Shown one piece after another: positions 24,890 to 34,536 of a stretch of 64,000 bases of DNA. How positions within the stretch are numbered: the stretch's first letter is position 1; each line of letters begins with the position of its first letter. The stretch covers positions 1 through 64,000 of the forward strand of contig DATNQN010000137.1 in assembly GCA_036703985.1 (NCBI GenBank), given 5' to 3'. The notes below the pieces were generated by a model. It was given only the letters and a program-made list of their open reading frames with translations. It did not search any database and was not told the origin of the DNA. The DNA comes from Leptolyngbyaceae cyanobacterium. GTDB lineage: Bacteria; Cyanobacteriota; Cyanobacteriia; Cyanobacteriales; Aerosakkonemataceae. The position numbers and the translations under genes are program-made.

Positions 24890-26668
24890 TCAAAAACCTT
24901 TAGGTGAACCTTCACCACGGGGATCGGCTGCTGCTTCTAGAAAATTATCTGGTGTAACCCCGATCGCATTGGCATTACCCCAAGAATTCCGTCGTTCGAT
25001 TTCATGTCCGCGACGACGCAACTCTTCCAAAGTTAAAGCATCTAAACCAAAATTTTCTACCCACAATCGATCGGGCAACCATTGATGGTGAATGCGGGGG
25101 GCAGCGACAGCCGCACCTACATCCATATTGTATTCCAGCACGTTCAGTAGGATCTGCAAAACGGTAGTAATAATCGTGCTGCCACCAGGAGCACCGACTG
25201 CCAAGCGAAAGCGACCTTTTTCGGTGACGATCGTCGGACTCATGCTAGAAAGAGGAGTTTTGCGAGGTGCGATCGCATTCGCTTCTCCACCGACTAATCC
25301 AAATACGTTCGGTACGCCGGGAGCAATTGCGAAATCATCCATTTCATTATTAAGTAAGATACCCGTTCCAGGTACTACCACCCCTGCACCGAAAGCATAG
25401 TTAATCGTAAAAGTTAAGCTAACTGCATTGCGCTGTCGATCTACCACCGTTAAATGACTGGTATCGGAAGATTCTTTGCGATCGCTAAAACGTTGCAATG
25501 TTTGCGCGTCTAGTGCTTTCACCTCATTTGCCGATCGCGCCCTTTGCATAGAAATTTCCTGGCGTCTGCGTGCAGCATAAGCGTGACTTATCAGCGCTGC
25601 TACCGGAACATCTACAAAATCCGGATCTCCTAAATGCACAGCGCGATCGGCATAAGCAATTTTCATCGCTTCTACCAACAAATGTAGCGAATCCGGATGA
25701 TGCCATCCCTTCGATTTCAGGTCAGTATCGCCGATAATATTCAAAATTTGCAATAAATGAACCCCTCCCGAAGAAGGCGGTGGCATCGAACAGATTTGAT
25801 AAACGCGAAAAGAACCGCACAAAGGCGTGCGCCAAGTCGTTTGATAAGTTTTCAGATCTTCCAGGGTAATCAAACCACCATTTTTTGCCATATCATTTGC
25901 GATCGCCCGGGCAATTTCTCCCGTATAGAAACTCTGGGGATCTCTGGCAATTCTTTGCAAAGTCCGTGCCAAATCTCTTTGCACCAAACGTTCCCCCGGC
26001 GGAAGGATAAATCCATTGGGAGCAAAAATTTCCCGCGCCGCCTGATTAATCAAGGTAGTATTGTTGCGTGGCTGAGAAAACTGCGGAAAACGAGAACGAA
26101 GATCGTAACCGACGATAAAACCATCTTTAGCCAACCGAATTGCAGGTGCAACTACATCTTTCCAAGGTAATTTTCCATACTGACGATGAACCTCGTAAAG
26201 TCCCGCCACCGTACCGGGAACACCCGCCGCCAAATATCCTTTTGTACTCGCATTCGGGCGCACCGTTCCTTGTTCCGTTAGGTACATATCCTTCGTAGCG
26301 GCTAACGGGGCGCGTTCCCGAAAATCCAGCGCTTTCGTCTCCCCCGTTTCTGCTTGATGCAGTAACAAAAAACCACCGCCACCAATCCCCGCCGAAAAAG
26401 GGTCTACCACAGAAATCGCAAAAGCAGTCGCCACTGCTGCATCGATCGCATTACCACCTTTCACCAGCATCGCGAGTCCCGCTTCACTCGCCAAAGGATG
26501 GGCAGAAACTACCATACCTTGTTTAGTTCGCAGGGGCTTCGGAAACGCAGCTAATGCGGGTTTAGAATACGAAATCAGGTAAAAAGAAAAGCCGAGATGA
26601 AATAAACATAGGGAAAGCTGTGCGCCTCTGCCAAAAATTCCTAAATAGTTTTGAAATACCTTTTTCAT
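24890..26668 (-). CDS. ggt: Gamma-glutamyltransferase (glutathione hydrolase), exported
   Basis: It cleaves or transfers the gamma-glutamyl group of glutathione and related compounds outside the cytoplasm. The 592-residue precursor starts with a signal peptide (hydrophobic about 18-42). The large-subunit block GMVVSAHPLASEAGLAML and GGNAIDAAVATAFA are typical. The autocleavage site and nucleophile Thr lie in SSDTSHLTVVD, with the small subunit following; GGSTIITTVLQILLN is the conserved glycine-rich loop. The gene starts 8 bp after the stop of an ABC substrate-binding gene and closes a four-gene operon, an unusual partner for this enzyme. Confidence 0.95.
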   Translation of the reverse strand: MKKVFQNYLGIFGRGAQLSLCLFHLGFSFYLISYSKPALAAFPKPLRTKQGMVVSAHPLASEAGLAMLVKGGNAIDAAVATAFAISVVDPFSAGIGGGGFLLLHQAETGETKALDFRERAPLAATKDMYLTEQGTVRPNASTKGYLAAGVPGTVAGLYEVHRQYGKLPWKDVVAPAIRLAKDGFIVGYDLRSRFPQFSQPRNNTTLINQAAREIFAPNGFILPPGERLVQRDLARTLQRIARDPQSFYTGEIARAIANDMAKNGGLITLEDLKTYQTTWRTPLCGSFRVYQICSMPPPSSGGVHLLQILNIIGDTDLKSKGWHHPDSLHLLVEAMKIAYADRAVHLGDPDFVDVPVAALISHAYAARRRQEISMQRARSANEVKALDAQTLQRFSDRKESSDTSHLTVVDRQRNAVSLTFTINYAFGAGVVVPGTGILLNNEMDDFAIAPGVPNVFGLVGGEANAIAPRKTPLSSMSPTIVTEKGRFRLAVGAPGGSTIITTVLQILLNVLEYNMDVGAAVAAPRIHHQWLPDRLWVENFGLDALTLEELRRRGHEIERRNSWGNANAIGVTPDNFLEAAADPRGEGSPKGF

Positions 26669-26676
26669 AAATATCT

Positions 26677-27585
26677 TTACTTTTGATTTTTAACTAAACC
26701 TTTCGACTGTAAAAAGCTCTGTACTACTTGTTTGACATTTTTTCCTTCTCCATCAACTTGATAATTTAAATTTCTCATTTCCCGGTCAGAAAGCACGCCA
26801 GCTAATTGGCTTAAGGCTTGTTGTAATTCTGGATGTTTCTGAAGAACTTCTTGACGGATAACTGGCGCAGCTTGATAGGGAGGAAAAAATAGGCGATCGT
26901 CTTTTAAAACTACTAAATCAAACCGATCGATTACTCCATCTGTCGAATTTCCTGCTACTATATCTACTTGATTTTCTTTTAAAGCACGGTACATCAAACC
27001 TAAATCCATCACTTTTGGTGTTTGCTCAAAACGCAAGCCATAAGTTTGCGATAATCCCGGTAATCCGTCTTTGCGTTCGGTAAATTCGTAGCCAAATCCC
27101 GCTCGCCAAGAAGGAGCAAATTTAGCAGCTTGAGAAATGGTATTAACTTTTAATTTTCGAGAATCTTCTCCTCTAATAATCATAGCAAAGGTGTTATTAA
27201 ATCCTAAAGGTGGCAGCCAAGTTATGTTAAAACTTTGTTCGTAATCTCTTTTAACTTTTTGATATACTTTATCTGCATCGTTAATTGGTTCGTTTTTTAA
27301 TATAGCAGTGAAAGCCGTCCCGGTATATTCTACATAGGTATCGATTTTACCCGCAGTAATAGCTTGATGACAAACGAATGTTCCGCCTAAATCGAAGCGA
27401 CGTTCGACTTTTAAATTAGTATTAGACTCGATTTTCTGAGCTAGAAGTTCACCTAAGATGCGCTGTTCGGTAAAGTTTTTGGAACCGATGACGATTAGGT
27501 TATCAGGTTTGGAGTTACAACTTGCGATCGCAAATACTAAACTTAAACTAAGAAAACTACAACTTAAAAACTTTACTTTATTCAT
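26677..27585 (-). CDS. Quaternary-amine-type ABC importer, substrate-binding lipoprotein
   Basis: 302 residues of the OpuAC/ProX/YehZ-like family. The lipobox FAIASC gives a lipidated Cys at residue 23. The family start VIGSKNFTEQRILGELLAQ is clear, as are IDTYVEYTGTAF and GNSTDGVIDRFDL. Family members bind glycine betaine, choline or related compatible solutes; the ligand cannot be decided here. Its start overlaps the permease stop by 4 bp and its stop is 8 bp from ggt, so these are translationally coupled. Confidence 0.92.
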   Translation of the reverse strand: MNKVKFLSCSFLSLSLVFAIASCNSKPDNLIVIGSKNFTEQRILGELLAQKIESNTNLKVERRFDLGGTFVCHQAITAGKIDTYVEYTGTAFTAILKNEPINDADKVYQKVKRDYEQSFNITWLPPLGFNNTFAMIIRGEDSRKLKVNTISQAAKFAPSWRAGFGYEFTERKDGLPGLSQTYGLRFEQTPKVMDLGLMYRALKENQVDIVAGNSTDGVIDRFDLVVLKDDRLFFPPYQAAPVIRQEVLQKHPELQQALSQLAGVLSDREMRNLNYQVDGEGKNVKQVVQSFLQSKGLVKNQK

Positions 27586-28235
27586 GGTGATTTTTTCCTG
27601 CTTTCAGTAGATGCTAGGCGACTCTCAATTGCTCCCAGCGTTAAATCTACCACCAATGCCATCAAAGCAGCTGGAATTGCACCCAATAAAATTAACTGAT
27701 TGTTTACCATCCCCACTCCCGCAAAAATAAATGTCCCCAGTCCACCCGCACCAATAGCAGCGGCGATGGTACCAACACCCACCGAAATCACGATCGCTAC
27801 TCGTACCCCTGCTAAAATAAAACCCAATGCTAAAGGGAGTTCTACCTGAAATAATAATTGTCGATCCGTCATTCCCATCCCTCGTCCCGCTTCTCGAATT
27901 GCGGGGTCTACATTAACGATGCCAGTATAGGTGTTGCGAATAATTGGTAATAAAGCATATAAAATAAGTGCGATAATTGCCGTTCTAGCACCAATTCCAC
28001 CTAAGATCGGTAAGGGAATCAAAAATCCAAATAAAGCCAAACTAGGAATAGTTTGGAAAATGTTGGCACAACCAAGGATTATTTTGCACCAGAGTCCATT
28101 ACGAGTACAAAAAATGCCTAATGGAATGCCAATTATAATCGCAATGCTGATAGAGATACCCACCAAAAACAAGTGTTCTATGGTGCGATTAATAACCTCA
28201 TCACGATATTCAAATAGAAATTCAATCCAATTCAT
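27582..28235 (-). CDS. Quaternary-amine-type ABC importer, permease
   Basis: 217 residues, five to six hydrophobic segments. The sequence holds the OpuB/ProW-like pattern: ISIAIIIGIPLGIFCTRN, the LPIIRNTYTGI segment, the EAA-type loop DPAIREAGRGMGMTDRQLLF that docks on the ATPase, and GAGGLGTFIFAG. The ATG at 28235 was chosen; an in-frame TTG nine codons upstream lies in a low-complexity CCCCCTGCTCCCC tract and is unlikely. The stop overlaps the next start by 4 bp (ATGA). Confidence 0.93.
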   Translation of the reverse strand: MNWIEFLFEYRDEVINRTIEHLFLVGISISIAIIIGIPLGIFCTRNGLWCKIILGCANIFQTIPSLALFGFLIPLPILGGIGARTAIIALILYALLPIIRNTYTGIVNVDPAIREAGRGMGMTDRQLLFQVELPLALGFILAGVRVAIVISVGVGTIAAAIGAGGLGTFIFAGVGMVNNQLILLGAIPAALMALVVDLTLGAIESRLASTESRKKSP

Positions 28236-28326
28236 AGTAGGGCGATGGGGAGCAGGGGGCAAGGGGAAAGGGAAAAGGAACAGTTTGGAATACCCACTTC
28301 AGACTTCATCCTTCATCCTTCATACT

Positions 28327-29079
28327 TCACACTTCATCCTTTCCAAGACATTGTAAGAATTTTTGCGCTTCTGGATTCGATGATTTTAGGAAGTTAGATG
28401 GTGTATCGATTAATATCATTTTTCCTTCTTGCATAAGGGCAATTCTAGATGCTAATATAAAAGCTTCTTGAATATCGTGAGTGACGAAAACTACGGTTTT
28501 TTTAAGCTGTTGTTGTAATTGACGAAATTCCCTTTGGATCTCAATCCGAGTGATGGGATCGAGCGCGCCGAAAGGTTCATCCATTAGTAATAAAGGTGGA
28601 TCTGCTGCTAAAGCGCGTGCAACACCAACGCGCTGTTTTTGCCCGCCTGATAATTCATGGGGATAGCGTTTGGCAAATTGTTCTGGATTTAAACCAACTA
28701 ATTGTAAAAGTTCATAAACTCGCGTTTTAATTTGTTTTGGTTTCCAATTTTCTAAAGCTGGGACTAACCCGATATTACGTTCGATCGTAAAATGGGGAAA
28801 TAAGCCAATGTCTTGAATTACGTAGCCAATTTGTCGCCTTAATTTAATTGGATTCCATTCTTGAGTACTGATTCCTTCTACTATCACTTCTCCACTAGTG
28901 GGGTTCAGCAGGCGATTGATTAATTTCATGGTAGTTGTTTTGCCACTACCGCTACGTCCGAGTAATACTAATATTTCACCACGGGGGATATTAAAATTTA
29001 GATTAGATACGAGATAACGTTGATTTAGAAGGTAACTAACATCGTGAAATTGGACAGCAATTCGATCGTCTTTTATCAT
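28327..29079 (-). CDS. Quaternary-amine-type ABC importer, ATP-binding protein
   Basis: 250-residue ATPase, first gene of the operon. Walker A is LLGRSGSGKTTTMKLINR (about 38-55), Q-loop YVIQDIGLFPH, signature HELSGGQKQRVGVARAL, Walker B LLLMDEPFGALDP and H-loop VVFVTHDIQEA. OpuA-type ATPases often carry C-terminal CBS domains for ionic-strength sensing; this protein stops after the ABC fold and lacks them, as OpuC-like and YehX-like ATPases sometimes do. It is separated from the permease start by about 90 bp containing a CTTCATC tandem tract. Confidence 0.93.
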   Translation of the reverse strand: MIKDDRIAVQFHDVSYLLNQRYLVSNLNFNIPRGEILVLLGRSGSGKTTTMKLINRLLNPTSGEVIVEGISTQEWNPIKLRRQIGYVIQDIGLFPHFTIERNIGLVPALENWKPKQIKTRVYELLQLVGLNPEQFAKRYPHELSGGQKQRVGVARALAADPPLLLMDEPFGALDPITRIEIQREFRQLQQQLKKTVVFVTHDIQEAFILASRIALMQEGKMILIDTPSNFLKSSNPEAQKFLQCLGKDEV

Positions 29080-29227
29080 GATATAATCTTTGGCTTTTAT
29101 GTCTGAATTTAATCAGTGAGGAATAAGAGACTCGCTACTGAATTGTTGCACCACCTTTCAATTTTGTGGTGGTGTTAAACACGTTGGTTTATCCGCCGCG
29201 TACACTCAAATTCAATTAGATAATTTT

Positions 29228-29270
29228 GGCTCCTAAATTCTGAATTCTGAATTCTGACTCCTGAATTCTT
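29228..29270. repeat. GAATTCTGA-type simple repeat forming the end of the cyclase gene
   Basis: The tract (AATTCTGAATTCTGAATTC, then TGACTCCTGAATTC) covers the stop codon of the adenylate cyclase and codes its last ten residues (FRSQNSEFRI). It is related to the inverted repeat near 9201-9338, which also borders a stop codon. Confidence 0.75.
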
Positions 29271-30606
29271 CCTTTAGTTTTTCTTTGAGTAAATAAGTAG
29301 TCATTTCACCTTTGCCTTTGACTAAAATTTTCCCCCGTTCTTCAAACAAATATTTATCTTTGATTGACCGATAAAATGCTTCGCACACTTGAATATAACC
29401 AGCGATACCGTGAGATTCCATGCGACTGGCAGTATTTACCGTGTCTCCCCATAAATCGTAAGCAAATTTTTTCAAACCAATTACTCCTGCTACTGCTGGC
29501 CCAGTGCTAATCCCGATGCGAATGCGAAAAGATTGGCCGTTTTTTTGATTGAAATCAGCTAATGTTTTTTGCATATCTAAAGCCATATCAGCGATCGCAA
29601 AAGCATGATCCTTGCGAGGCTCGGGCAAGCCTGCCACTACCATATAAGCATCGCCGATCGTTTTTATTTTTTCTACGCCATGTTGTTCTGCTAGTTGGTC
29701 GAACATGGTGAATATTTGGTTGAGTAACTGTACTAATTCAGCAGCAGAAACACGGCTGGATAGTTCGGTAAAACCAACGATATCGGCAAATAATACGGAA
29801 ACTTCATTGAAGCAGTCAGCAATGGTGTTACTTTCTTGTTTTAGTCGTTCTGCGATCGATTCAGGTAATACGTTTAGTAATAGCTGTTCTGATTTTTCCC
29901 TGGCGATTTCTAATTCTCGACGAGTAGAAAATTCATTTTGTTTTAATCGTTCGTACAAATAAACGGAGAGATTACAGATCGCGCAAGTCCAAAATAAGTA
30001 TAACCATTGTTCTGTATAAGAAAAGATGGCCGTTTGGAAATTGGGATTTGACCATGAATACAAACTGAAATAGCAAAAAATTGCACCCAATTGAGATATT
30101 AAATGAAGGGGCCACAAGACTGGCACGAGAGTAGCTTGGGATAAAAAGACTAAGTTCCAAAGGCTTGTTTCTGGTTCGTAATAGCCAAAAAAGGCGATCG
30201 CAATTTGCACCACACAGGTAATCGCCCAAGATAACCCTAAAAATACGATTTGGGGATATTTACGGCCAAAACTAGTTCTGCATAAAGCTAAGCAAGCGAG
30301 TAAGGAAGCTTCTACAGCAGCACCAATTACAAGCGCAGAAAATTTTGCTTGTCCTTGCAACATAGAGGTGCAAAAGAAGAAAGCGGGAATGGTGCAGCCA
30401 ACTATCAGCATGATCTTCCCTTCTAACTGAAGTCGGTCTAGCATGAAGCAGTTTCGCTGCAATTCGTAGGGTTCTAATGGGAAGGCAATTTCTGGCCAGC
30501 AAGACTTTTGTTTGCTAATTAGCGTGTCTAGTAATGTATTAGCTGCCATAGGTTTGGCTAATTTGTGATTTGTTTTTTTCCCTGCACCCTTGCTTGTATT
30601 TAACAT
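29233..30606 (-). CDS. Membrane-bound class III adenylate cyclase
   Basis: It makes cAMP from ATP. From the ATG at 30606 the protein has 457 residues; a TTG 14 codons upstream is possible. After about 75 polar residues, residues about 80-225 hold six hydrophobic segments. A short coiled linker leads to the catalytic domain: VSVLFADIVGFTELSSR and KIKTIGDAYMVVAGL carry the two metal-binding Asp; the Lys in EKIKTIGD and the Asp in YDLWGDTVNTASRMES are the adenine-selecting residues, so adenylate rather than guanylate cyclase is favoured. No GAF, PAS or receiver domain. The C-terminal tail is repeat-derived. It lies 150 bp upstream of the ABC operon on the same strand. Confidence 0.93.
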   Translation of the reverse strand: MLNTSKGAGKKTNHKLAKPMAANTLLDTLISKQKSCWPEIAFPLEPYELQRNCFMLDRLQLEGKIMLIVGCTIPAFFFCTSMLQGQAKFSALVIGAAVEASLLACLALCRTSFGRKYPQIVFLGLSWAITCVVQIAIAFFGYYEPETSLWNLVFLSQATLVPVLWPLHLISQLGAIFCYFSLYSWSNPNFQTAIFSYTEQWLYLFWTCAICNLSVYLYERLKQNEFSTRRELEIAREKSEQLLLNVLPESIAERLKQESNTIADCFNEVSVLFADIVGFTELSSRVSAAELVQLLNQIFTMFDQLAEQHGVEKIKTIGDAYMVVAGLPEPRKDHAFAIADMALDMQKTLADFNQKNGQSFRIRIGISTGPAVAGVIGLKKFAYDLWGDTVNTASRMESHGIAGYIQVCEAFYRSIKDKYLFEERGKILVKGKGEMTTYLLKEKLKEEFRSQNSEFRI

Positions 30607-30754
30607 ATAACGTCTGGTTAAAAAAAAGCGAAAAGCTCCAAATATCAACTTTTCTGCTGCTACCTCTTTGCTCGTGTCTCTGCCCTTTTCCTTTCACCTA
30701 TTTGGAATAAAGCCATTCATCTCCCGTTACAATCGAAGACTTAACGGGAGTGCG

Positions 30755-33700
30755 TCAAATTCTGCCAGTGAGATTAGCAACTGCGGCTACTAATTCCCCT
30801 GGATTGATGGGTTTTGGGATGTGTAACTGAAAGCCCGAAAGTAATGCTTGGGTACGGTCTTCTGCTCTAGCATAAGCGGTGAGAGCTACAGCGGGAATTT
30901 GTCCGCCTTGCGTTGCATCGAGATTTCTCACTTTGCGAATCAGGGTGTAACCGTCTTCTTCCGGCATTCCGATGTCGCTGAGGAGAATATTTGGCTGAAT
31001 TTTTAGTATTGCTTCTAAGGCTTCTCTAGCGGAACTAACGGTGGTGACTTCTGCTCCTGATTGTCTCAAAATGGTAGCGAGTAATTCTCGCGCATCGGGT
31101 TCGTCATCTACTACGAGTACTCGCAAACCGTTGAGGGGATTACTGTCTGATGATTTTTCGCTGGTGGCTGGTGGTTGGGTGGGTGAGTCAGTCTGGGAAT
31201 TGGTGGTGGTTTCTAGAAGGGGTAAGTTGACGATGAACGTTGCACCTTTACTGATTCCGGCACTTTCGGCGAGGACTGTACCGCCTTGCATTTCTACCAG
31301 GTGGCGTACAATGGCTAATCCCAATCCCAGTCCGCCGTGGGTTCTAGTCATGGTACTGTCGGCTTGGCTAAAACGATCGAATACGTAGGGTAGAAAATTC
31401 GGATCGATGCCGATACCCGTGTCGCTAATTTTGATTTGGGCATATTGAAGGGGATGGGGGGAATTTTCGATCGCTTTTTCACTCTGTTGTACAGAAAGTT
31501 GAATTGTTACCTGTCCTCCATTTGGGGTGAATTTAATAGCGTTGGAGAGCAAATTCCAGATAATTTGCTGTAAGCGGGTGGGATCGCCTAAAACCGACTT
31601 AATCGAGCGATTTAATCGGCGTTCGATTTGGATTTTTTTGGCTTCAGCCGCAGATGCGATCGTTTCGATCGCAGCCTCAATAACTGGTACAAGAGGTACG
31701 GGAGAGAGATTCAGCCGCATTTTCCCGGTGATGATGCGGGAAACATCCAACACGTCATCGATCAGTTGGGCGAGGGATTTGGTATTGCGGTGAATTGTTT
31801 CTAACGCCCTTGCAGTAGTATCTTCGTTTAACTGGCGGGTGTGGAGTAACTGAGTCCAACCTAACATGGCGTTGAGGGGGGTACGCAGTTCGTGGGAGAG
31901 GGTGGCGAGAAACTCGTCTTTCATGCGGTTAGCGGCTTCTGCTTGGGCGCGGGCTGTTTGTTCTCTACACAAAAGTCGATCGCGTTCTTCTTCTAGTCGT
32001 TTGCGATCGCTAATATCTGCCACGATCGACATACAGCTAATATTGCCTTTAGCATCTCGCACCGGACAAGCCCAGATACTCAGATCGATCGGCGTACCAT
32101 CTTTTTTCTGACGTTTGGTTTCAAAAGCAAACAGTGATTTCCCTTGGCGAATCATATCTAAATTTGCTAAAAATTCGGCTTTTTTAGCTTCCGATGTAGA
32201 AGGTAAAAAATGTCCTAAAATTTCTTGTTCGCTCCAGCCAAAAATTTGTTCGGCGGCAGGATTCCACATTTTTACCGTACCATCATCCAAATTAAATAGA
32301 GCGATTCCTAAAGGACAAGCTCGGATCAGAGTTTGCAGAGTTTGATTACTTTCAGCGAGAGCTTCTTGAGTTTGTTTTATTTCAGTTAAATCAAGATAAA
32401 AAGCAATAATCTCTTCTTGCTCTTCGTAAGGTTCTTGTAGTAATGCACCACCGATCAGAATGGGTACTCGACTACCATCTTGGCGGATGTATTCTTTTTC
32501 AAACGGAGTGGAAATCCCATATTTTTTGATTTCTTCTCCCGCTTGCATATCTAAAGGTAAAAATTCCGCTGGTGTCATTTTATCCCAACGCATTCTTCCG
32601 GCGATCAGATCTGCCCGTTCATATCCGACCATATTGAGAAAATAATCGTTGGCGTAGTGAATTCTTCCTTGAAAATCTCCGAAAGCAACGCCAAAAATAT
32701 TCGATTCAACCAAACGCCGGAAGCGTTTTTCACTTTCTTGAAGTGCCATTTCTGCCTGTTTGCGTTCGGTGATGTCGCGAGAAATAACCACGACTCCCCG
32801 AACGCTTTGCTCTTCGCCATACAAGAGAGGGACTATAGTGTATTCGTAATGGCGTAAATTATGGCTTGCCGTTACATATTGAGTTTCTGTTTTCAGGGGT
32901 TCTCTGGTTGATAATACTTCTTTTATTTGGCGATCGAACTTTTCCATCGTATCCGACGAGAGTCCTAATTCTTGCCAACTTTTATTAATTATATCTGTTG
33001 GCTCGAATCCTAAGACTTTGGCGGCTCCGTAACTTACATATTTATACTTTCCGACACTATCTATAACGTAAATGTGATCTATAGAAGCGGAAAGAATGGC
33101 ATTGAGCGTGTTGGCTTTTTCTCGAACTTGATTGGCTAGTTGACGAGTATTTTCTTCGGCAAGTTTGCGTTCGCTAATATCTAATACGAAAAATGGCCCT
33201 TCGTTATTGCAACCGTCCAAACTGGCACCACCAACTAATGCGGGGAAACGGCTACCATCTCGGCGGATGTATTCTTTTTCAAATGGCGTACAAAATCCGG
33301 TTGCTTTGATTTGAGCGATCGCATTTTCATCTAATGGGCTATATTCTGGGGGGGTAATTTCCGACCACTGAATTTTTTGGGTGAAAAATTCTTGGCGAGT
33401 GTAACCTAGCATTTGCAACAAAACTTGGTTGGCATAAGTAATGTTGCCATCTAAATCCCAAAAACCGATCCCGATCATGTGAGACTCTACCACGCTACGG
33501 AAACGTTTTTCGCTATCTTTGAGCGCTTCTTCTGCTTGCTTGCGTTCCGTTACATCTGTCAGCATGGCGATCGAACCGATAAATTCACCTTGTTCGTCGA
33601 TAATGGGGCTAGTGCAAACGATTGCCCATAAATTAGACCCATCTCGACGGCGATAGCGAAAATCAAATTGTTGTTTAGAGAGATGTTTGCTTTGCTCGAT

Positions 33701-34261
33701 CCGTTGCTGCGCTTCTAGTCGCGCTTCTTTATCCATAAACTCGAATATCGAGCGATCGAGCATATCTGTTATGTTATAACCAAACATTTCCGCTATGCGT
33801 TGATTTGCGTAATCGATCTTTCCTTCAGCGTTAATCAGCCAAATACCTTCGTAAGCAGTATCGATAATTCGACGATACTTTTCTTCGCTAATTTTTAACT
33901 TTAATAAATTTGCTTCGATGCGTTTTTTGCTAGAATGTAATGCGGCGATGATAGCGCTAATTAATATTCCTTGTAACTCAAATATGCCGAGTCGCAATGC
34001 TTCTCCCCAAGTCATTCTTAAGGAATCGGTTGGGGGTATAAAGAAGTAAGCTCCAGCAATGCCAGACAAAGCAGTAGCTAGCAGTCCCGGCCCCAAACTA
34101 CCATACCAAGCACTAGCAATAACTGCGCCAAAAAATAACAGAAAAGGGCTAAATCGCATATTAATTTGAAAATTGAGCAGCCATGTCAGTACTAGTGCGA
34201 TCGCTACGTTCAAAATTGCCACAGCATAGGATGGTAAGTAGGAAATAATTTTTTTGAACAT
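30755..34261 (-). CDS. Hybrid sensor histidine kinase with five PAS domains and a receiver
   Basis: 1168 residues. The N-terminus (about 1-110) has four hydrophobic segments of the DUF4118 (KdpD-like) type. Five PAS domains follow, roughly at 125-240, 250-370, 380-500, 510-630 and 640-755; PAS2 and PAS4 are near duplicates (both carry a FEKEYIR-DGSR block). HisKA has DEFLATLSHELRTPLN with phospho-His790. The ATPase domain has NLLSNAIKFTP, DTGIGID and HGGLGLGLAIVRHL. The receiver (about 1047-1168) has the acidic pair VVDDEPD and phospho-Asp1096 in LLSDIGMPE. PAS number suggests sensing of light, redox state or small ligands, but no chromophore Cys motif was noted. No separate output gene adjoins it. 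Confidence 0.95.
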   Translation of the reverse strand: MFKKIISYLPSYAVAILNVAIALVLTWLLNFQINMRFSPFLLFFGAVIASAWYGSLGPGLLATALSGIAGAYFFIPPTDSLRMTWGEALRLGIFELQGILISAIIAALHSSKKRIEANLLKLKISEEKYRRIIDTAYEGIWLINAEGKIDYANQRIAEMFGYNITDMLDRSIFEFMDKEARLEAQQRIEQSKHLSKQQFDFRYRRRDGSNLWAIVCTSPIIDEQGEFIGSIAMLTDVTERKQAEEALKDSEKRFRSVVESHMIGIGFWDLDGNITYANQVLLQMLGYTRQEFFTQKIQWSEITPPEYSPLDENAIAQIKATGFCTPFEKEYIRRDGSRFPALVGGASLDGCNNEGPFFVLDISERKLAEENTRQLANQVREKANTLNAILSASIDHIYVIDSVGKYKYVSYGAAKVLGFEPTDIINKSWQELGLSSDTMEKFDRQIKEVLSTREPLKTETQYVTASHNLRHYEYTIVPLLYGEEQSVRGVVVISRDITERKQAEMALQESEKRFRRLVESNIFGVAFGDFQGRIHYANDYFLNMVGYERADLIAGRMRWDKMTPAEFLPLDMQAGEEIKKYGISTPFEKEYIRQDGSRVPILIGGALLQEPYEEQEEIIAFYLDLTEIKQTQEALAESNQTLQTLIRACPLGIALFNLDDGTVKMWNPAAEQIFGWSEQEILGHFLPSTSEAKKAEFLANLDMIRQGKSLFAFETKRQKKDGTPIDLSIWACPVRDAKGNISCMSIVADISDRKRLEEERDRLLCREQTARAQAEAANRMKDEFLATLSHELRTPLNAMLGWTQLLHTRQLNEDTTARALETIHRNTKSLAQLIDDVLDVSRIITGKMRLNLSPVPLVPVIEAAIETIASAAEAKKIQIERRLNRSIKSVLGDPTRLQQIIWNLLSNAIKFTPNGGQVTIQLSVQQSEKAIENSPHPLQYAQIKISDTGIGIDPNFLPYVFDRFSQADSTMTRTHGGLGLGLAIVRHLVEMQGGTVLAESAGISKGATFIVNLPLLETTTNSQTDSPTQPPATSEKSSDSNPLNGLRVLVVDDEPDARELLATILRQSGAEVTTVSSAREALEAILKIQPNILLSDIGMPEEDGYTLIRKVRNLDATQGGQIPAVALTAYARAEDRTQALLSGFQLHIPKPINPGELVAAVANLTGRI

Positions 34262-34536
34262 CTTTAAATCTCGATTAGACGCTGCTCTTGCTTTGTGGTG
34301 TCAACTTGGAAAATTTGCTCCTGGTTAAGCGGTAAGTAAGGATGGCTAAGTTTCATATAGCGATTTAGGAAATTCAGATAAGGAGAAAAATATATTCATA
34401 GTTTGCGATCTTTTTGATAATAGAAAATAGTTTTCACCGTTGACCTTTCATTTAAAACTCAAAACTCCCAACTCTCCTCCCCCATACCGCCAGGAGTTGA
34501 TAACCCCTAAAATTAACGGGGTAAGAATAGGAAAAA

